Notes: a model not told the origin generated them from the letters alone. Shown: positions 18,341-26,530, counted from the first letter of the stretch. The stretch is 64,000 nt of DNA from an uncultured Methanosarcinales archaeon (GCA_903871465.1 CAIQHB010000013.1:1-64000); one strand, 5' to 3'. A program made the numbers and translations.

Positions 18341-20338
18341 TTGAAACTTGTAGATCTGCCGGGCGTAGGCTCTCGCATAAGAGAGCGCCTTTTGGAGCAT
18401 TATGGGGATGAAGAGAAAGCCCTGCAGGCCGTCTTGAATGGAGATACGCCTGGCTTGTGTAAGGCCTTGAGCGAGCGCCAGGCTCTCCTTCTTGTGCAGT
18501 ATGCCAGGGGTCAGAAATACAAGGTGGTGCCTGATGAATTTCTGGCTACTGATGAGGCTGTCAAGATCTATTCCATGCTGATCTCCAAAATGGCAGGCTT
18601 TGCTCGTACTGAATATGCCCGGCTGAAGATCGGAACTCTTTTTCCCTCATCGTCTTTAGAGCTGCTGGACGAGAACCGCATAGTAGCGTCCAGAGCACTA
18701 GAGACGGCAAGGAAGGCTCGCGGCCATGGGCTGGAGGATTTGCTGAAGTTGATCCGGCCTCTGCGGGAAAAGGCATCTTCGAGGGTCAGGGAACGAGCTG
18801 TGGCCACCACCTCTGCAGAGGCCTTCCAGAAGCTAAAAGCGAGAGGGCTGGATAAATTGATAGATCTCCATCTGGCTGAAAGCCCTCCGGAATTGATGGA
18901 CCTCGCCAAGAGCTACAATCACGTCAGTCTTGTGGGCGAAGATATGGAAGGTGCAGATGGTCTGGAGCTGGCCGAGTCTCTGGAGGAATGGTATCTTGTG
19001 CCAGAAGTGGTCCTGGGATTCTATAAGGAAAACCTTGAGACCTTGCTCGCGGCAGTCGAAGCGGCTTCAAGGTTGCGGGCGGTGGACGTAACTGATTTTT
19101 TGGAGTGGCAAGACCTTGAAAAGCTGATCGTCATGTTGAATGAAAGCGGCGACGGTGAGGGGGCGCGGCTCGCCAGATTGGCTTCGCGGCTGGGCGGGTG
19201 CGTGAGTGAGGCCGCCTCCTTTGCCAATGAAGAGCTGAAGAGGAAGATCGAGAAGAGCTCCCTTACGTTAGGCGGAACAGATCTTCTCCTGGTCATGAGC
19301 CGGGGTGAAGGCATCCGGGAGCTTTTCGAGATGCAGATGAAGGGGGTCTTCCAGGAGGTCTTGCAGGAGGCAAAAGCGCGTGCTGCCAAGGATCTGGAGC
19401 TGGAGGGATCGGAGACCGTCTGGCTGGATGAGATTTTTTCCTCTGAAGTCAGCTATCCTCTGGAGCTGGATCGACAGGCTTTGCGGTCATTTGAGCAGGA
19501 TCTGAGAAGCCGGATGGAAGGAAGGGGGTTGAGGGCAAGGAGGGAGCTGGCCAGGAGCCTTTATGGCCAGAAGGAAAGGGCGACATCCCTGGTCCATGCT
19601 CTCATGGAGTTTGACTTTGCCAATGCCATTGGAAGCTTTGCACTGGCGGAAGATCTCTCTTTTCCCGAGATCACAAAGGAGCCATGCCTCTGTTTTGAGG
19701 AGGGACACCATCTCTTTTTAGAAAAGCCAGATAGAGTGAGCTATTGTCTCGGCGGGAAGGAACACATAGAGATGGTGGCCCTGCTCAGCGGCGTAAACTC
19801 GGGCGGCAAAACATCATTGTTGGATCTTATCGCTCAGATTGTCATTCTGGCGCACATGGGCCTGCCCACGCCCGCTCGAGCCTGCCGGCTTTGTCTATTT
19901 CAGGAGATGTACTACTTCAGCAAGAGCCGCGGCACTCTATCAGCAGGAGCCTTCGAGACGGCCATGAGAAAGTTTGCCGTGGTTGAGAATCCGAAGAGAA
20001 AGCTGGTCCTGGCGGATGAGCTGGAGGCCATCACCGAGCCGGGAGCCTCGGCGCGCATCATCGCCTGCATGCTGGATGAGCTGAACAGGCGCGACTGCGT
20101 TGCCATCTTTGTCAGCCACCTGGCCGAAGACGTGCGGCGCTACGCCGAAACACCGGTTCGAGTAGACGGGATCGAAGCGGAGGGACTGGACGAGAACAAC
20201 TGCCTCTTGGTAAATCGCAGCCCGAGATACAATTATCTGGCGCGCAGCACTCCCGAGCTGATACTGGACCGGCTGGTGCGAACCACCAAAGGGCCGGAGC
20301 GGGAGTTTTATGCGAGACTTCTCGCGAAATTCAGGTGA
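18341..20338 (+). CDS. MutS-family ATPase with N-terminal helix-hairpin-helix
   Basis: A 665-residue protein. Residues 3-22 are a helix-hairpin-helix motif (DLPGVGSRIRERLLEHYG), a non-specific DNA-binding element. The middle is helical, like the MutS core and lever region. The C-terminal domain is a MutS ABC-type ATPase: Walker A GVNSGGKTS (484-492), and Walker B VLADELEA near residue 559. The mismatch-recognition domain I of true MutS is absent and the Walker A differs from the usual GPNMGGKS, so this belongs with MutS2/MutS5-like archaeal proteins rather than MutS1. It may act on recombination or branched DNA; this is inference from the family. The Smr nuclease of MutS2 is not visible. Confidence 0.85.
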   Translation: MKLVDLPGVGSRIRERLLEHYGDEEKALQAVLNGDTPGLCKALSERQALLLVQYARGQKYKVVPDEFLATDEAVKIYSMLISKMAGFARTEYARLKIGTLFPSSSLELLDENRIVASRALETARKARGHGLEDLLKLIRPLREKASSRVRERAVATTSAEAFQKLKARGLDKLIDLHLAESPPELMDLAKSYNHVSLVGEDMEGADGLELAESLEEWYLVPEVVLGFYKENLETLLAAVEAASRLRAVDVTDFLEWQDLEKLIVMLNESGDGEGARLARLASRLGGCVSEAASFANEELKRKIEKSSLTLGGTDLLLVMSRGEGIRELFEMQMKGVFQEVLQEAKARAAKDLELEGSETVWLDEIFSSEVSYPLELDRQALRSFEQDLRSRMEGRGLRARRELARSLYGQKERATSLVHALMEFDFANAIGSFALAEDLSFPEITKEPCLCFEEGHHLFLEKPDRVSYCLGGKEHIEMVALLSGVNSGGKTSLLDLIAQIVILAHMGLPTPARACRLCLFQEMYYFSKSRGTLSAGAFETAMRKFAVVENPKRKLVLADELEAITEPGASARIIACMLDELNRRDCVAIFVSHLAEDVRRYAETPVRVDGIEAEGLDENNCLLVNRSPRYNYLARSTPELILDRLVRTTKGPEREFYARLLAKFR

Positions 20339-20433
20339 ATTGCAGCGAAAGGGATGGCGATAGGCCGAAGAGTTCTGTTTCTTTGAGATCTGCTCAAGGA
20401 GTTCCTTATATATTCTTGAGCAGAGCTATATTT

Positions 20434-20655
20434 ATGCAAATCTGGCAGATAGTCGTGATCTGTATTCTGATGATCCCTCTCTTCCTGGCGGCCAACTACT
20501 TCATAGTAAAGAAGATGGCTGCAGACAGGATGTCACGCGAAGACCGGATCGAGAGGGCCGTCTCCGACAGCGTAGCGGCGAGCTACGCTGAGAAGGGGTT
20601 GCCCCGTCGGAGCTGGCCCAAGTATAAGGCGGCGAGGAAGAATAAGAAAGAATAA
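20434..20655 (+). CDS. Small single-pass membrane protein
   Basis: The ATG at 20434 gives a 73-residue protein with one hydrophobic helix at the N-terminus (MQIWQIVVICILMIPLFLAA) and a basic, charged tail ending in KAARKNKKE. The longer frame from 20335 is less likely because TTATATATTC (20405-20414) forms a TATA box about 25 nt before the ATG. The basic tail suggests that it stays inside the cell. No family recognised. Confidence 0.6.
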   Translation: MQIWQIVVICILMIPLFLAANYFIVKKMAADRMSREDRIERAVSDSVAASYAEKGLPRRSWPKYKAARKNKKE

Positions 20656-20865
20656 GGTTTTCGGGTTGTATAGCAGTTTTGAACCTCTCTTGCACCCTCA
20701 ATGATCCGGTGATCCGGCATTTTCTGACCGATAGATATATAGTCCTGAAGGTGTCTCCTTAATAGGCTTCATTGCATTGATTCAAAAAATCTGTTGAGAT
20801 GTTTTTGCGGCACCATCGGTTCTTTGCAATCGAGAAAAAAAGCGCGTAAAAGGTACGTAATATAG

Positions 20866-20970
20866 ATGGAACGATTTGGAAATAGCAGAGGCAGCTTCAA
20901 TTCCGGTTTCAATAGTGATGACCAACATGAAGCTTCCTTAAACGAGACGGATCTTATTAAAACGACTTGA
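20866..20970 (+). CDS. Possible 34-residue Gly/Ser/Asn-rich peptide
   Basis: ATG 20866 opens a short frame beginning MERFGNSRGSFNSGFN and ending LNETDLIKTT before TGA. The start resembles the disordered, glycine-rich ends of small RNA-associated proteins, but there is no clear ribosome site. It may instead be a leader peptide or chance. Confidence 0.25.
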   Translation: MERFGNSRGSFNSGFNSDDQHEASLNETDLIKTT

Positions 20971-21133
20971 TCATTATATTATCACTTCAGTTTTAAAAAT
21001 AGCATTCTTCGTTTAGCGCCTCTGCATCCGGTTGGAGTATCTATCTGGAAGGCAATACGACAGATAGGCTCAAACTTGTTTTCAGATCCTCGCGGATCAA
21101 TAACGGAATGTATCAGGAAACGCTATCGTGAAA

Positions 21134-21145
21134 GTTTCATGAAAC
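21134..21145. promoter_or_regulatory. Perfect 12-bp palindrome upstream of the helicase
   Basis: GTTTCATGAAAC is its own reverse complement and lies 88 nt before the helicase start. It sits inside a larger imperfect inverted repeat (CAGGA near 21116 and TCCTG near 21150). It could be an operator or part of a leader stem. Confidence 0.35.
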
Positions 21146-21232
21146 GGTATCCTGCGATCTCTTCCCTGATCCACTCAGTAGAGCTTCAACCAAATCTGAG
21201 GGCACCGCCCTAAAATCATTAAGAGGCAATAA

Positions 21233-22501
21233 ATGTCATTTGCAAATTTAAATATCATAGATCCGCTCTTGCGAGCACTGGCCAAAGAAGGATACACCAC
21301 GCCCACACCCATACAGATGCTGGCTATACCACCTCTGCTGGATGGAAAAGACCTGGTGGGCATAGCTCAGACGGGCACAGGCAAGACCGCAGCATTCGTG
21401 CTGCCCATACTGCAAAGAATGATGGCGGAGCGCAAGTCTTCTCCACCAGGAGTTCCGCGAGTGCTTGTGCTTGCGCCCACTCGAGAGCTGGCTGCCCAGA
21501 TAGGCCAGAGCTTTGCTACATACGGTCAGTTTCTTCGCTTCAGGCACCTGGTTATATTCGGTGGCGTCCGCCAGGGGCCGCAAGTGCAGATGCTCTCCCG
21601 GGGCGTCGATATCCTCATCGCCACACCAGGTCGGCTCCTCGACCTGATGAACCAGGGTTACATAGAGCTGAAGGGCGTGGAGTTCTTCGTTCTTGATGAG
21701 ATAGACCGAATGCTTGACATGGGTTTCATCAAGGATGTGCGGAGAGTTGTCTCAGCTTTGCCAAAGAAAAGGAACTCCCTTTTCTTCTCAGCCACAATGT
21801 CAAAGCAGACTGGCGAGTTCGCTGAGAGCTTCCTATGCGATCCGGTACATGTAGAGGCCGCTCATTCTACGTGCACTTTGGACTGCATAGATCAGAGTAT
21901 CTTCTTTGTGGACCAGAACTCCAAGAATTCCCTGTTGCTGGAGCTTATCCGAGAGGGGGATATGGAACGTGTTCTGGTCTTCGCCAGGACGAAACATAGG
22001 GCGGATAAGGTAGCGCTGATGCTCGAAAAGAATAGAATCCGGGCTGATGCCATACACGGCAACAAGTCGCAAAACCAGCGCGAAAAGGCCATGCATAATT
22101 TCAAGTCCGGCCATATACAGGTGCTGGTGGCAACGGATATTGCTGCGCGTGGCATCGATATTGATGACATAACTCATGTCGTGAACTACGATCTGCCCAA
22201 TGAGCCGGAGAGCTATGTTCACCGCATCGGTCGCACGGGTCGAGCTGGAGCGAGCGGCACGGCATTTTCATTCTGCGCTGCAGACGAGCGCAGCTTCCTG
22301 AGGGATATCGAGAGGCTCACCCGGGAACAGATAAAGGTCGCAGAACACCAATTCCATTCCGAAAAGGCCGAGAGTGCGGTGGGTGCAGCGGCAAAGCCGG
22401 TCCCTCCCAATAGATCGAGGGTCACGCAGAGATCCATCCAGACGAAGAGCATGGGGAAACCTGCTCCTCGCAGGTCGCACACGGCCAGAGTCGGCTACTG
22501 A
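21233..22501 (+). CDS. DEAD-box family RNA helicase (DEID variant)
   Basis: A 422-residue ATP-dependent RNA helicase. Motifs in order: Q motif TPTPIQ; I AQTGTGKT; Ia PTRELA; Ib TPGRLL; II DEID in place of DEAD; III SAT; IV VLVFART; V TDIAARGIDI; VI HRIGRTGRAG. The two RecA-like domains fill residues 1-360. A basic, low-complexity tail (SRVTQRSIQTKSMGKPAPRR) probably aids RNA binding. The closest functional group is RhlE/CsdA-like helicases for ribosome assembly or cold growth. It has a long upstream region and a hairpin terminator right behind it, so it is probably transcribed alone. Confidence 0.93.
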   Translation: MSFANLNIIDPLLRALAKEGYTTPTPIQMLAIPPLLDGKDLVGIAQTGTGKTAAFVLPILQRMMAERKSSPPGVPRVLVLAPTRELAAQIGQSFATYGQFLRFRHLVIFGGVRQGPQVQMLSRGVDILIATPGRLLDLMNQGYIELKGVEFFVLDEIDRMLDMGFIKDVRRVVSALPKKRNSLFFSATMSKQTGEFAESFLCDPVHVEAAHSTCTLDCIDQSIFFVDQNSKNSLLLELIREGDMERVLVFARTKHRADKVALMLEKNRIRADAIHGNKSQNQREKAMHNFKSGHIQVLVATDIAARGIDIDDITHVVNYDLPNEPESYVHRIGRTGRAGASGTAFSFCAADERSFLRDIERLTREQIKVAEHQFHSEKAESAVGAAAKPVPPNRSRVTQRSIQTKSMGKPAPRRSHTARVGY

Positions 22502-22518
22502 TTGGGCTGCTTTAGATG

Positions 22519-22553
22519 GGCTATTTCATAGCTGAGAAATAGCCAACTTTTTT
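22519..22553 (+). terminator. Hairpin terminator of the helicase gene
   Basis: GGCTATTTC and GAAATAGCC form a perfect 9-bp stem with an 8-nt loop, followed after three bases by six T. It lies 17 nt behind the helicase stop codon. Confidence 0.8.
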
Positions 22554-22880
22554 ATAATGCATTTTTAAATTTTTTGATTAAGGGTCTCGCACGTGCGTGC
22601 GCGTGGGGGCGCGGGCCAGTTTCGGTCGAGCGTGGAGGCTGCTGTTGTGGAGGAGTATGAGCTCATGAGGCTGTCTCAGTTGTCCCAGCTTCCTTTGACT
22701 TGGCGAAAGCTTCATAAGATCGATCAAGTACAGGCGATTTACGTATCTTGCGGTTCCCAAGGATCTGTAGTTATCCCGGCCATAAAGGAGCTTCGAGCTA
22801 TGAGTCTGAAAACGCCTGACAAAGTTTAAAATGCTGTTAAACCCGGTACAAAAAAAGTGGGCACTATGCTAATATTTTTA
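22554..22880. other. Intergenic stretch with a Pu/Py-alternating tract
   Basis: No gene is supported here. A 78-codon frame at 22593-22829 has no start signals and no recognisable family. A strictly alternating purine-pyrimidine run of 18 nt lies at 22588-22605 and includes the palindrome CGCACGTGCG (22588-22597). Confidence 0.4.
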
Positions 22881-23207
22881 TTAATATTGAATTACAGTCG
22901 TCGTTGCTGGGGTAGCATCCATTTTGTGAACAGGCTTCAGTGAGCTCATGGTTGTTGTGGTGTCCGGAATGGTATTGTTAACGGCAATCTTCGGCAGCCA
23001 CATCAGCGACGCATTGGTTTTGTATGTTTGATTCAACTGATCATTGAATTGCTGAACAGCCAGATTATATTGATTTACATTATTCCCCATCAGTCCAAGC
23101 TTCAGACCTTCCTTCACGCCGTCCGTGTACGCCTGCTCAACAGGAGACAAAGCCATGCTCGGCAAGACAAGTGCCAGCAATAAAGTCATTGCGATTATAG
23201 TTCTCAT
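22881..23207 (-). CDS. Small secreted protein, unknown
   Basis: A 108-residue protein with a clear signal peptide (MRTIIAMTLLLALVLPSMAL, cleavage near residue 20). The mature part is about 88 residues, Asn/Gln/Thr-rich, with several N-glycosylation sequons (NQT, NAS, NNT) and no cysteine. No family recognised. It probably acts at or outside the cell surface. Confidence 0.65.
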   Translation of the reverse strand: MRTIIAMTLLLALVLPSMALSPVEQAYTDGVKEGLKLGLMGNNVNQYNLAVQQFNDQLNQTYKTNASLMWLPKIAVNNTIPDTTTTMSSLKPVHKMDATPATTTVIQY

Positions 23208-23274
23208 CCAGGTATAGTTAATTGTCGATGATTTAAACGTTTTGAGCCTACAATATTGAGATTAAATCTAAGCA

Positions 23275-23516
23275 TATGGAGACATCTATCCGGTGACGCC
23301 GTGGGGCAAGTTCATCGGCTCGATCGTGGTAATTTTGGTATCGGCCTATTCGCCCTGCCTACGGGCGTATTGGCCTCCGGCTTTGCCGAGGTGCTAGCCA
23401 AAAGAAAAGAGGCGCAAGAGAAAGCTGAAATGATCTGCCCCCACTGCGGCCGCCATATCGGAGATGTCGCCTGCCGGTCCGGCATCGACGGCCCGGAAGA
23501 GATGAGGGCAAAATAG
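23275..23516 (+). pseudogene. Decayed potassium-channel pore fragment
   Basis: Reading from 23275 gives YGDIYPVTPWGKFIGSIVVI, the end of a K+ selectivity filter and the start of the inner helix. The expected continuation, GIGLFALPTGVLASGFAEVL, is present but in the next frame. The bases TTTTGGTATCGG near 23334-23345 would keep the frame if one more G were present, so a single-base deletion is inferred. A stop codon stands just before the YGD, so the pore helix and all upstream parts are missing. The C-terminal part runs on into a CPHCGRHIGD zinc-knuckle-like motif and stops at 23516. This is a gene remnant. Confidence 0.8.
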
Positions 23517-23543
23517 TTTAGATCCCACGAGAATTGGTCCGGC

Positions 23544-23720
23544 ATGAAAGCGTCTCTGGATATCATCAAGATCGAGTTGGCGGAAGAGTTCAGGATCTGT
23601 CCCCAATGCGGCTACGAGCTGGGATTTCACAGCTCATTTTTGCGGTCGGATAACGGCCACAGGATCATTCTCATCTGCCCGGAGTGCGGGGCGAGATACG
23701 ATGTGGGATGGAGAATGTAA
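23544..23720 (+). CDS. 58-residue zinc-ribbon protein
   Basis: ATG 23544 opens a 58-codon frame with two CxxC knuckles, CPQCGYELGF (about residues 19-28) and CPECGARYDVGW (about 46-57), spaced as in a rubredoxin-like or transcription-factor zinc ribbon. The region before the first knuckle is a short amphipathic helix (IIKIELAEEFR). It follows the channel remnant by 27 bp. No specific role can be assigned; small zinc ribbons often bind nucleic acid or protein partners. Confidence 0.7.
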   Translation: MKASLDIIKIELAEEFRICPQCGYELGFHSSFLRSDNGHRIILICPECGARYDVGWRM

Positions 23721-23766
23721 GGGCAATAATGTTGCCTGTAATTCGCTGCAAAATAAAGTGATCTAG

Positions 23767-23904
23767 ATTTCCACTTTTATCATTAAGGAAGCATTGCAGG
23801 CATATCTTGAGGACTATCTAGATTACCTGATCGCCCCCTACCGTTTGAACGACAAAGTGGTATCCTGCAACGAGTTGAGGGAACTGGTAGGCCTGCAGGA
23901 TTGA
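23767..23904 (+). pseudogene. Possible fragment of a decayed coding sequence
   Basis: The frame between stops at 23764 and 23902 reads as protein-like sequence (for example LQAYLEDYLDYLIAPYRLND) and ends in TGA, but its only usable start is a TTG at 23794 without a ribosome site. It may be the last part of a lost gene. No family recognised. The remaining sequence up to the end of alkD holds nothing clear. Confidence 0.3.
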
Positions 23905-23954
23905 GTACAAATCTTCTGTGACCGTATGCAGGTCGACGGTATTGGCAGAACCGT

Positions 23955-24665
23955 CTATCTCTCCATTGCCCTTCTTCTCATCTCCATAGACATCTTCTCG
24001 ATGGCATACCGCAGCGCCGTCCGCGGCATCTTTGCCTTCCACTTCATCACGTAGTCGAAGACCTCCTGCTGATGCTTCTTGCTTGCCTCCTTGAGCATCC
24101 AGCCGTAGCCCTTCTGCACCATGTCGTCCTTGTCCAAGAGGAGAATGTCAGATATCTCAAAAACTTCCTTCAGAAACAGGCCCTTTCTGGCGGGAAGGAT
24201 GAGCGTCACGGCCGAGGCGCGTCTCAGCCATCTGTTCTCCGACCGGGCCCATTCCGCCAGGCACTCGATAAATTCAGGATACATCTCCACGAAGCAACCA
24301 ATGGTATGGTTGCAGAGTGTATCGCATTTCGCCCAGTTGTCCACATACAGATCCACCCATCTCTCGAATACCTGGAAGTCCCCAGGTTCATACGCTCGTC
24401 GCAGGGAGTAGGCCCATTCAAAGGCGATAAAGGCCTCTTCCCCGTACTCGGCCTGCAGGAGATTTTCGCATAGAGTGAAAATTTCATTCTTATCTCGATC
24501 TTTTATCTCGCGAAAATATTTGGCGGCAATTTTCTTGACCTGGGCGCTCTTCACCCCGTGAAACTTGACCTCTTCTTTGAAGAAACGTTTGGCGCTCTCC
24601 CGGGCCTTCTCGTCTATGCTCTGTAGCAGCTCTTGCCGCACGGCCTCCAGGACATCTTTTTTCAT
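23955..24665 (-). CDS. DNA alkylation repair protein, AlkD-like
   Basis: A 236-residue all-helical protein built of HEAT-like repeats, as in the AlkD DNA glycosylase family, which removes positively charged alkylated bases without flipping them. Family features seen: FFKEEVKFHGVKSAQVKKIA near the N-terminus, the WAKCDTLCNH stretch that holds the active-site Asp, and the RWLRRASAVTLI helix. GGTGA lies 3 nt before the ATG at 24665. It is a single gene flanked by a NosD-like gene on the same strand. Confidence 0.9.
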   Translation of the reverse strand: MKKDVLEAVRQELLQSIDEKARESAKRFFKEEVKFHGVKSAQVKKIAAKYFREIKDRDKNEIFTLCENLLQAEYGEEAFIAFEWAYSLRRAYEPGDFQVFERWVDLYVDNWAKCDTLCNHTIGCFVEMYPEFIECLAEWARSENRWLRRASAVTLILPARKGLFLKEVFEISDILLLDKDDMVQKGYGWMLKEASKKHQQEVFDYVMKWKAKMPRTALRYAIEKMSMEMRRRAMER

Positions 24666-24911
24666 ATTTCACCATTTAGATTATCTTCATCAAAAATTCT
24701 TCGGTAATACTATGAGGCAGCTCATCCTCATGCCATTGTGAATGCCTGATACTGATAGGCAACCAGCGTGGCTGAACAGTTGGCGCGTTTCTGTCCGGTG
24801 TACGTGAAAAAAGAGAGCGTCCCATCCTGCCCGTGGGACGGGAAAAGCGCATTCCTGGCGATTTGATGGAGCTGGCCACCAGTCTATTCGAGGATCTTTC
24901 TCAGATTGCAT

Positions 24912-25613
24912 TCAAATATTTATCGGGGAGATCGAGGGATACTTGTCGACGTTCGGACCATCCCCGATCTTCCGGGGCACATCGCAGAATCCATCGTTGT
25001 TGGTGTCATTGCAGCCTTGACCCGGCTTTTCATAATCGCTGTAATGGTTTCCGTATACCTTCGCCCCTGTTATCAGTTCTAAAAGGCCCTGCAAGCCTCC
25101 TGCCTTCTCGCCCTCGCTCCAATGATTGAGGCTTGTATCGTTTAATGTTATCTGGTTATCCAGGAGGTCGTTTGACAGGAACGTGTTATTCGTCTTTCCC
25201 GGCCGGACGTATATGCCGTACTTATTCTTGAGAATAATGTTATTCTTGATCGTATTATTGTTTGACTCCACCAGTATGCCGGCGTTACCGCACCCGCAAT
25301 GGCCGGAGTTTGTCAGGTTGAAGCCGCTAACCGTCGTACCATTGGAGATTACGGTAATGGCGCTTGCCGATCCCCCTGCATCCACCACAGGTAGTCCCTT
25401 GCCGGTGTTGACGCCCTGGAGTGTTACGGTATGGAAGAGATAAACATTCTCGTGATAGGTTCCACTCTGAACTTCAATAAGATCTCCCTTGCTGGCATTA
25501 TCTGCTGCCTGCTGAATTGCGGAATAGTTTGCATCCGCTGGCCCAACTGTTATCTTGGCAGCATTCGCAAATCCCAGGATCAGTATTAGTATTATTATTA
25601 AGCTTCCTCGCAT
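24912..25613 (-). CDS. Secreted NosD-like parallel beta-helix protein
   Basis: The start is the ATG at 25613, giving 233 residues with a strong signal peptide (MRGSLIIILILILGFANA). The upstream part of the open frame is not coding-like. The mature protein has repeated short strands with Asn ladders (GGSASAITVISNGTTVSGFN, NNNTIKNNIILKNKYGIYV, NTFLSNDLLDN), the pattern of right-handed parallel beta-helices in NosD/CASH proteins. The C-terminus has a DTNNDGFCDVP motif that resembles a calcium-binding loop. It is likely a surface carbohydrate-binding or carbohydrate-cleaving protein; no catalytic site is evident. Confidence 0.8.
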   Translation of the reverse strand: MRGSLIIILILILGFANAAKITVGPADANYSAIQQAADNASKGDLIEVQSGTYHENVYLFHTVTLQGVNTGKGLPVVDAGGSASAITVISNGTTVSGFNLTNSGHCGCGNAGILVESNNNTIKNNIILKNKYGIYVRPGKTNNTFLSNDLLDNQITLNDTSLNHWSEGEKAGGLQGLLELITGAKVYGNHYSDYEKPGQGCNDTNNDGFCDVPRKIGDGPNVDKYPSISPINI

Positions 25614-25795
25614 AAGCTCTCTCCTAGTAGCGTTTGCTATTAGAACTTTTTCGTTAAACATTATCGGGAACCTATATTCTGCATATAATACGCGCCATTG
25701 ATATGCGAACGGTCTTGCCGAAAGATAGGGAAGCAGATCCAGTCGGGTGCGATGATTTAAGCCAAGAGGATGATTGTAAGATGAGGTAGACGAAA

Positions 25796-26173
25796 ATGTC
25801 GGACGGGATAAAGTGCCAGAACTGCGGCAAAGAGGTCTCAGAGGCTGAAGTCTTCGCGACAGATGGCAAGACACTCTGCGAGGATTGCTACATCGACGTC
25901 GGCCATAGAATCCGCATTTGTGACCCCTGGGGAGAGAGATCAAAGACGATCTTCCGGAAAAGCCATGGACTGGAAGGGACTGAAGGGCTGACAGATCTGC
26001 AAAAGGAGATCTACGAATTTATTCGGACCAGGGGCAAGGCCACCAGGATGGAGCTCATGGAGGAGTTCAAGCTGCCTGCGACGGAACTGGATAACCAGTT
26101 TGCCATTCTCCGCCATTGCCGGCTTCTGAAGGGCTGGAAAGAAGGAGACAATGTGTATATTGTGCTCTGGTAG
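25796..26173 (+). CDS. Zinc-ribbon plus winged-helix protein
   Basis: A 125-residue protein. Residues 7-31 contain two CxxC pairs (CQNCGKEV and CEDCYID) forming a LIM-like or zinc-ribbon knuckle. Residues about 60-125 form a winged helix (LTDLQKEIYEFIRTRGKATR, then MELMEEFKLPATELDNQFAI). A GAGGTAG ribosome site lies about 7 nt before ATG 25796. The layout suggests a DNA-binding regulator whose zinc part may mediate contacts or sense metal or redox state. The target is unknown, and it is not clearly in an operon. Confidence 0.75.
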   Translation: MSDGIKCQNCGKEVSEAEVFATDGKTLCEDCYIDVGHRIRICDPWGERSKTIFRKSHGLEGTEGLTDLQKEIYEFIRTRGKATRMELMEEFKLPATELDNQFAILRHCRLLKGWKEGDNVYIVLW

Positions 26174-26213
26174 CACAACGATTCGCAAGAACTGTGATCT
26201 GATGGAATTATGA

Positions 26214-26500
26214 TCGCCTCTAGCCGTTCTGCCCGCATGGCAGGCCAGGGTATCGGCATACTCCTGGTCGAGCAAGGGATAGATATCCTAAAGAGCGAGG
26301 GATGTCCCTTTATCATCGTCCTCGGCCGCCCGGAGTACTATCCTCGCTTCGAATTTGAGCGTACTTCAGGCTACAACATCTGCAGCCAGTGGGAAGGAGT
26401 GCCAAACGAGGCTTTCATGATCCGAATTCTGGGCCCGGCTGCCATGGCAGGAGTGCAAGGCGCGGCACGGTATCGAGACGAATTCGATGCGACGATTTAA
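26214..26500 (+). pseudogene. Truncated, frameshifted GNAT acetyltransferase
   Basis: The frame from 26214 reads SPLAVLPAWQ, the beta4 strand before the acetyl-CoA loop. The loop GQGIGILLVEQGI follows in another frame. TGGCAGGCCAGGG at 26238-26250 would be in frame with one more G, so a single-base deletion is inferred. A TGA directly precedes the fragment, so the N-terminal half of the fold is gone. The rest (GRPEYYPRFEFERTSGYNI, MAGVQGAARYRDEFD) is typical of the YhbS-like group of GNAT N-acetyltransferases. Confidence 0.8.
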
Positions 26501-26513
26501 AAAGTTTTTTTAA

Positions 26514-26530
26514 GTACTTATTATAAGTAC
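26514..26530. promoter_or_regulatory. Perfect 17-bp inverted repeat upstream of the superoxide dismutase gene
   Basis: GTACTTAT, one T, ATAAGTAC: an 8-bp perfect inverted repeat about 120 bp before the start codon. It also follows a run of seven T behind the GNAT remnant, so it might be a distant operator or part of a terminator-like structure. Confidence 0.45.

Larger units (their letters stand above)
20656..21232. other. Long leader or intergenic region upstream of the helicase
   Basis: About 577 bp before the helicase gene. It holds a promoter-like GATAGATATATAGTCC (20730-20745) that no nearby gene uses, an A-rich run (20833-20841), a 34-codon frame at 20866-20970, a GATCC/GGATC hairpin with a TCGC loop near 21086-21100, a perfect 12-bp palindrome (21134-21145), and a purine stretch just before the start codon. 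Archaeal DEAD-box helicase genes can have long regulated leaders; whether this is one cannot be told from sequence alone. Confidence 0.45.

Noticed and set aside
22593-22829. 78-codon frame between the helicase and the small secreted protein
   Set aside because: No ribosome site, no TATA box and no recognisable family; it starts within the alternating GC tract. It could still be a decayed fragment.
23818-24042. 74-codon minus-strand frame at the end of alkD
   Set aside because: It overlaps alkD in another frame and lacks start signals.
24912-25943. Longer 343-codon version of the NosD-like gene
   Set aside because: The first 110 codons are rich in Arg/Ser/Leu without structure, and a typical signal peptide begins at ATG 25613.
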